Positions 6,060 to 7,397 of a stretch of 7,397 nucleotides of DNA are shown piece by piece (position 1 is the first letter of the stretch; each line of letters begins with the position of its first letter). The DNA comes from Croceicoccus sp. (lineage in GTDB: Bacteria > Pseudomonadota > Alphaproteobacteria > Sphingomonadales > Sphingomonadaceae): the NCBI GenBank assembly GCA_029936705.1, contig JAPYSD010000165.1, positions 1 to 7,397 of the forward strand, given 5' to 3'. A program made the translations under genes and the position numbers. The notes under the pieces were generated by a model that ran no database searches, was not told the DNA's origin, and saw only the letters and a program-made list of their open reading frames with translations.

Positions 6060-6439
6060 TATCCCGACCTGGACAGCATGTGAGAATCTCCGTCTGCAAA
6101 GTCGTTTCATCAACTGCGGCGCGCCTGGGGCCACTGCAGTGGTTGTCGTTGATTCTGAGATTCTGACGTTCTTCATCTGCGATTCTTACACTTGAAATCT
6201 GATTTCTTGGCCTGCGTCGCCCCAAAGGGCATGCGATGGTCGAATCGAGCATATCGATCGTTGTCCAGCCTCCCGGTCCTGAGCCCGAACGCCTGACATG
6301 CATTTGTGGTTTGGTTCGGATCATTCACGGCAGGCAGCTGCGGACCGGACTCGGGACATCACCGACATTCTCATACGCCGATTTGCGATGGACGGAGGCG
6401 ATTCATGGTCTGGCGACCTTCCTTCATTTCATGGCTCTG

Positions 6440-6442
6440 TAA
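6440..6442. repeat. Putative target site duplication (TAA), left copy
   Basis: TAA directly abuts the left terminal repeat. IS1031-type elements duplicate TNA. The right copy would be 7397-7399, of which only the T is in the window, so the duplication is supported but not proven. Confidence 0.5.
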
Positions 6443-6461
6443 GAGTCTGATTCAAAACTAA
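6443..6461. repeat. IS left terminal inverted repeat
   Basis: This 19-base end matches the reverse complement of 7378-7396 at 15 of 19 positions. It lies 11 bases beyond the transposase stop (the 3' end of the transposase gene). Confidence 0.85.
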
Positions 6462-6472
6462 CCGACGTGATT

Positions 6473-7294
6473 TCATAGCCTTGTGATGCGGCGCGTGAGG
6501 AGCTGGATCGAGGCGATGAACAGCCACGCGGTTGCCGAGGCGATGGTCTGCTCGAAGTCCTTTGCGAGACGTCGGTTTCGGTTGAGCCATGCCAGGGTGC
6601 GCTCGACAACCCAGCGGCGTGGGAGAACCTCAAAGCCCTTTGCTTTGTCGGACCGTTTGACGATTTCGACGGTCCACTTACCAACCCTGCGCAACGCCTG
6701 GCGGAGCTTGTCGCCAGCATATCCGCCATCGGCGAAGACATGCCGTAGCCACGGGAAGCGATGGATGATTTCGGCGAGCACCAGCGGTGCGCCATCACGA
6801 TCCTGGATGTCGGCGGTGTGGATCACCGCATGAACGAGATTTCCATCGGTGTCGGTGAGGATGTGGCGCTTGCGTCCCTTGATCTTCTTGCCTGCGTCAT
6901 AGCCCCGTGAGCCGCCACTTTCCGTGGTTTTGACGCTCTGGCTGTCGATCACTCCGGCGCTTGGCGACGCCTCGCGGCCTACAGCTTCGCGCCCGATCAG
7001 CAACAGGACATGATTGAGCGACAGCCACAGCCTGTTATCACGCCACAGGTAGAACCAGCGTCGCACCGTCGAGACCGGCGGAAAGCAGGGCGGTAGCATC
7101 CGCCATGGCAGTCCGCCCCGCAGCAGATACAGGATCGCTTCGACAATCCGCCGCAGCGGCCACTTGCGAGGGCGGCCAACATGAGAAGGTGGCGGGAAGA
7201 ACGGCTCCAGCACCGCCCATTCGGCATCGGTCAAATCACTTGGCAATGCCAGTTCCGCGCGGGCATACTGCGTCCGAGTGGTGTCGGTCCACAT
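6473..7294 (-). CDS. IS5-family DDE transposase
   Basis: Transposase of 273 residues that cuts and moves the surrounding IS. The N-terminal part has LTDAEWAVLEPFFPP (21-35), GRPRKWPLRRIVEAILYLLR (40-59) and GLPWRMLPPCFPP (61-73), the DUF4096-like DNA-binding region of IS5 transposases. The catalytic DDE triad is Asp117 (GVIDSQSVKTTESGG), Asp189 (HVFADGGYAG) and Glu231 (RRWVVERTLAWLNRNRRL). Start at ATG 7292-7294, preceded by a GAAGGAAA ribosome binding site. The frame is unbroken and of normal length, with all three catalytic residues, so it is probably functional. It is a single frame rather than the two frames with slippage seen in the IS427 group. Confidence 0.95.
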   Translation of the reverse strand: MWTDTTRTQYARAELALPSDLTDAEWAVLEPFFPPPSHVGRPRKWPLRRIVEAILYLLRGGLPWRMLPPCFPPVSTVRRWFYLWRDNRLWLSLNHVLLLIGREAVGREASPSAGVIDSQSVKTTESGGSRGYDAGKKIKGRKRHILTDTDGNLVHAVIHTADIQDRDGAPLVLAEIIHRFPWLRHVFADGGYAGDKLRQALRRVGKWTVEIVKRSDKAKGFEVLPRRWVVERTLAWLNRNRRLAKDFEQTIASATAWLFIASIQLLTRRITRL

Positions 7295-7377
7295 CGTTGA
7301 TTTCCTTCGGTTCGTTGCAAAACCGCTGAATCAACGACTTGAGTAAGCGTCAAGCTAACCAGCTGATACCACTCAAC

Positions 7378-7396
7378 TTAATTTCGGATCAGGCTC
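7378..7396. repeat. IS right terminal inverted repeat
   Basis: Reverse complement reads GAGCCTGATCCGAAATTAA, which matches the left end at 15 of 19 positions. About 80 bases lie between it and the transposase start; a TTGACG element on the minus strand (7348-7353) may be part of the transposase promoter, but no good -10 follows it. Confidence 0.85.
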
Positions 7397-7397
7397 T

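Larger units (their letters stand above)
5866..6442. other. Non-coding region between atpD and the insertion sequence
   Basis: About 577 bases with no gene I can recognise. The short open frames on both strands (for example minus 6004-6324 and plus 6236-6442) have no familiar motif and no convincing ribosome binding site. The atpD-proximal part (5866-6060) holds the inverted repeat, the 9-mer repeats and a possible promoter listed separately. The middle has a 12-bp palindrome CCACTGCAGTGG at 6131-6142. A tandem GATTCTGA GATTCTGA lies at 6151-6166, with a related GATTCT at 6181. The part next to the IS (6200-6442) shows nothing more. The operon's own promoter is expected here. Confidence 0.6.
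6443..7396 (-). mobile_element. IS5-family insertion sequence (IS1031-like), complete
   Basis: About 954 bp with one transposase gene and terminal inverted repeats at both ends. The left end begins GAGTCTGATTC, and the right end, read inward on the minus strand, begins GAGCCTGATCC. Length, a single unbroken DDE gene and a likely 3-bp TNA target site (TAA at 6440-6442) fit the IS1031 group of the IS5 family. The right-hand target copy is cut by the window: only its first base, T at 7397, is visible and it agrees. The intact frame and clean ends suggest a recent insertion. The element lies 577 bp upstream of atpD and is transcribed toward it. The IS subgroup is from memory and not confirmed by search. 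Confidence 0.88.

Noticed and set aside
6004..6324. Minus-strand 106-residue open frame in the gap
   Set aside because: No recognisable motif, composition like random GC-rich sequence, no clear ribosome binding site.
6236..6442. Plus-strand 68-residue open frame next to the IS
   Set aside because: It stops exactly at the IS edge by chance and shows no known family pattern; too short to support as a gene or a truncated gene.
6424..6442. Possible remnant of a second IS end (ATTTC...GGCTCT) just left of the IS
   Set aside because: The likeness to the right end (7380-7397) needs a gap and covers only two short blocks; not enough to claim a second element.
1..7397. CRISPR arrays, tRNA or rRNA genes
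   Set aside because: No regularly spaced repeats, tRNA-like cloverleaf or rRNA sequence seen on either strand.

Overview
The window carries most of an operon for an N-type ("alternate") rotary F1Fo-ATPase on the minus strand. A complete IS5-family insertion sequence lies upstream of it. The gene order in the direction of transcription (right to left) is atpD-atpC-atpQ-atpR-atpB-atpE-atpF-atpA. This is the diagnostic N-ATPase order, with beta and epsilon first, two small membrane proteins (AtpQ, AtpR) and no separate delta gene. It differs from the housekeeping order atpI-B-E-F-H-A-G-D-C. The missing last gene, atpG (gamma), should lie just beyond the left edge, where atpA runs off the window. 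N-ATPases are accessory, laterally transferred enzymes that usually coexist with a normal F-ATPase. The GC-rich sequence, N-ATPase type and IS type suggest a proteobacterium, probably an alphaproteobacterium, but I cannot name the taxon.

Layout: 1-1551 atpA (3' end cut by the window); 1548-2417 atpF with a delta-like C-terminal part; 2421-2702 atpE; 2728-3429 atpB; 3419-3733 atpR; 3726-4064 atpQ; 4054-4446 atpC; 4450-5865 atpD. The genes overlap by 4-11 bases or are 3-25 bases apart, so they are almost certainly co-transcribed and translationally coupled. The region 5866-6442 has no recognisable gene. It holds a perfect 15-bp inverted repeat, three copies of the 9-mer CGAGGGGCG, and a possible -10 box. 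An IS5-family element (IS1031-like) with imperfect terminal inverted repeats fills 6443-7396; its transposase points the same way as the atp operon.

As a system, AtpD and AtpA form the catalytic hexamer and AtpC is the epsilon subunit of the central stalk. AtpB and a ring of AtpE form the ion channel and rotor. AtpF is the peripheral stalk and probably supplies the delta function through its C-terminal domain. AtpQ and AtpR are accessory membrane proteins thought to help assembly. N-ATPases are thought to work mainly as ATP-driven ion pumps. Whether the ion is Na+ or H+ is open here: the c subunit has the Glu/Glu/Ser/Tyr ligand set, but Val replaces the usual Thr. The system is a described type; the points of interest are its sequence variants, the leader region and the nearby IS.
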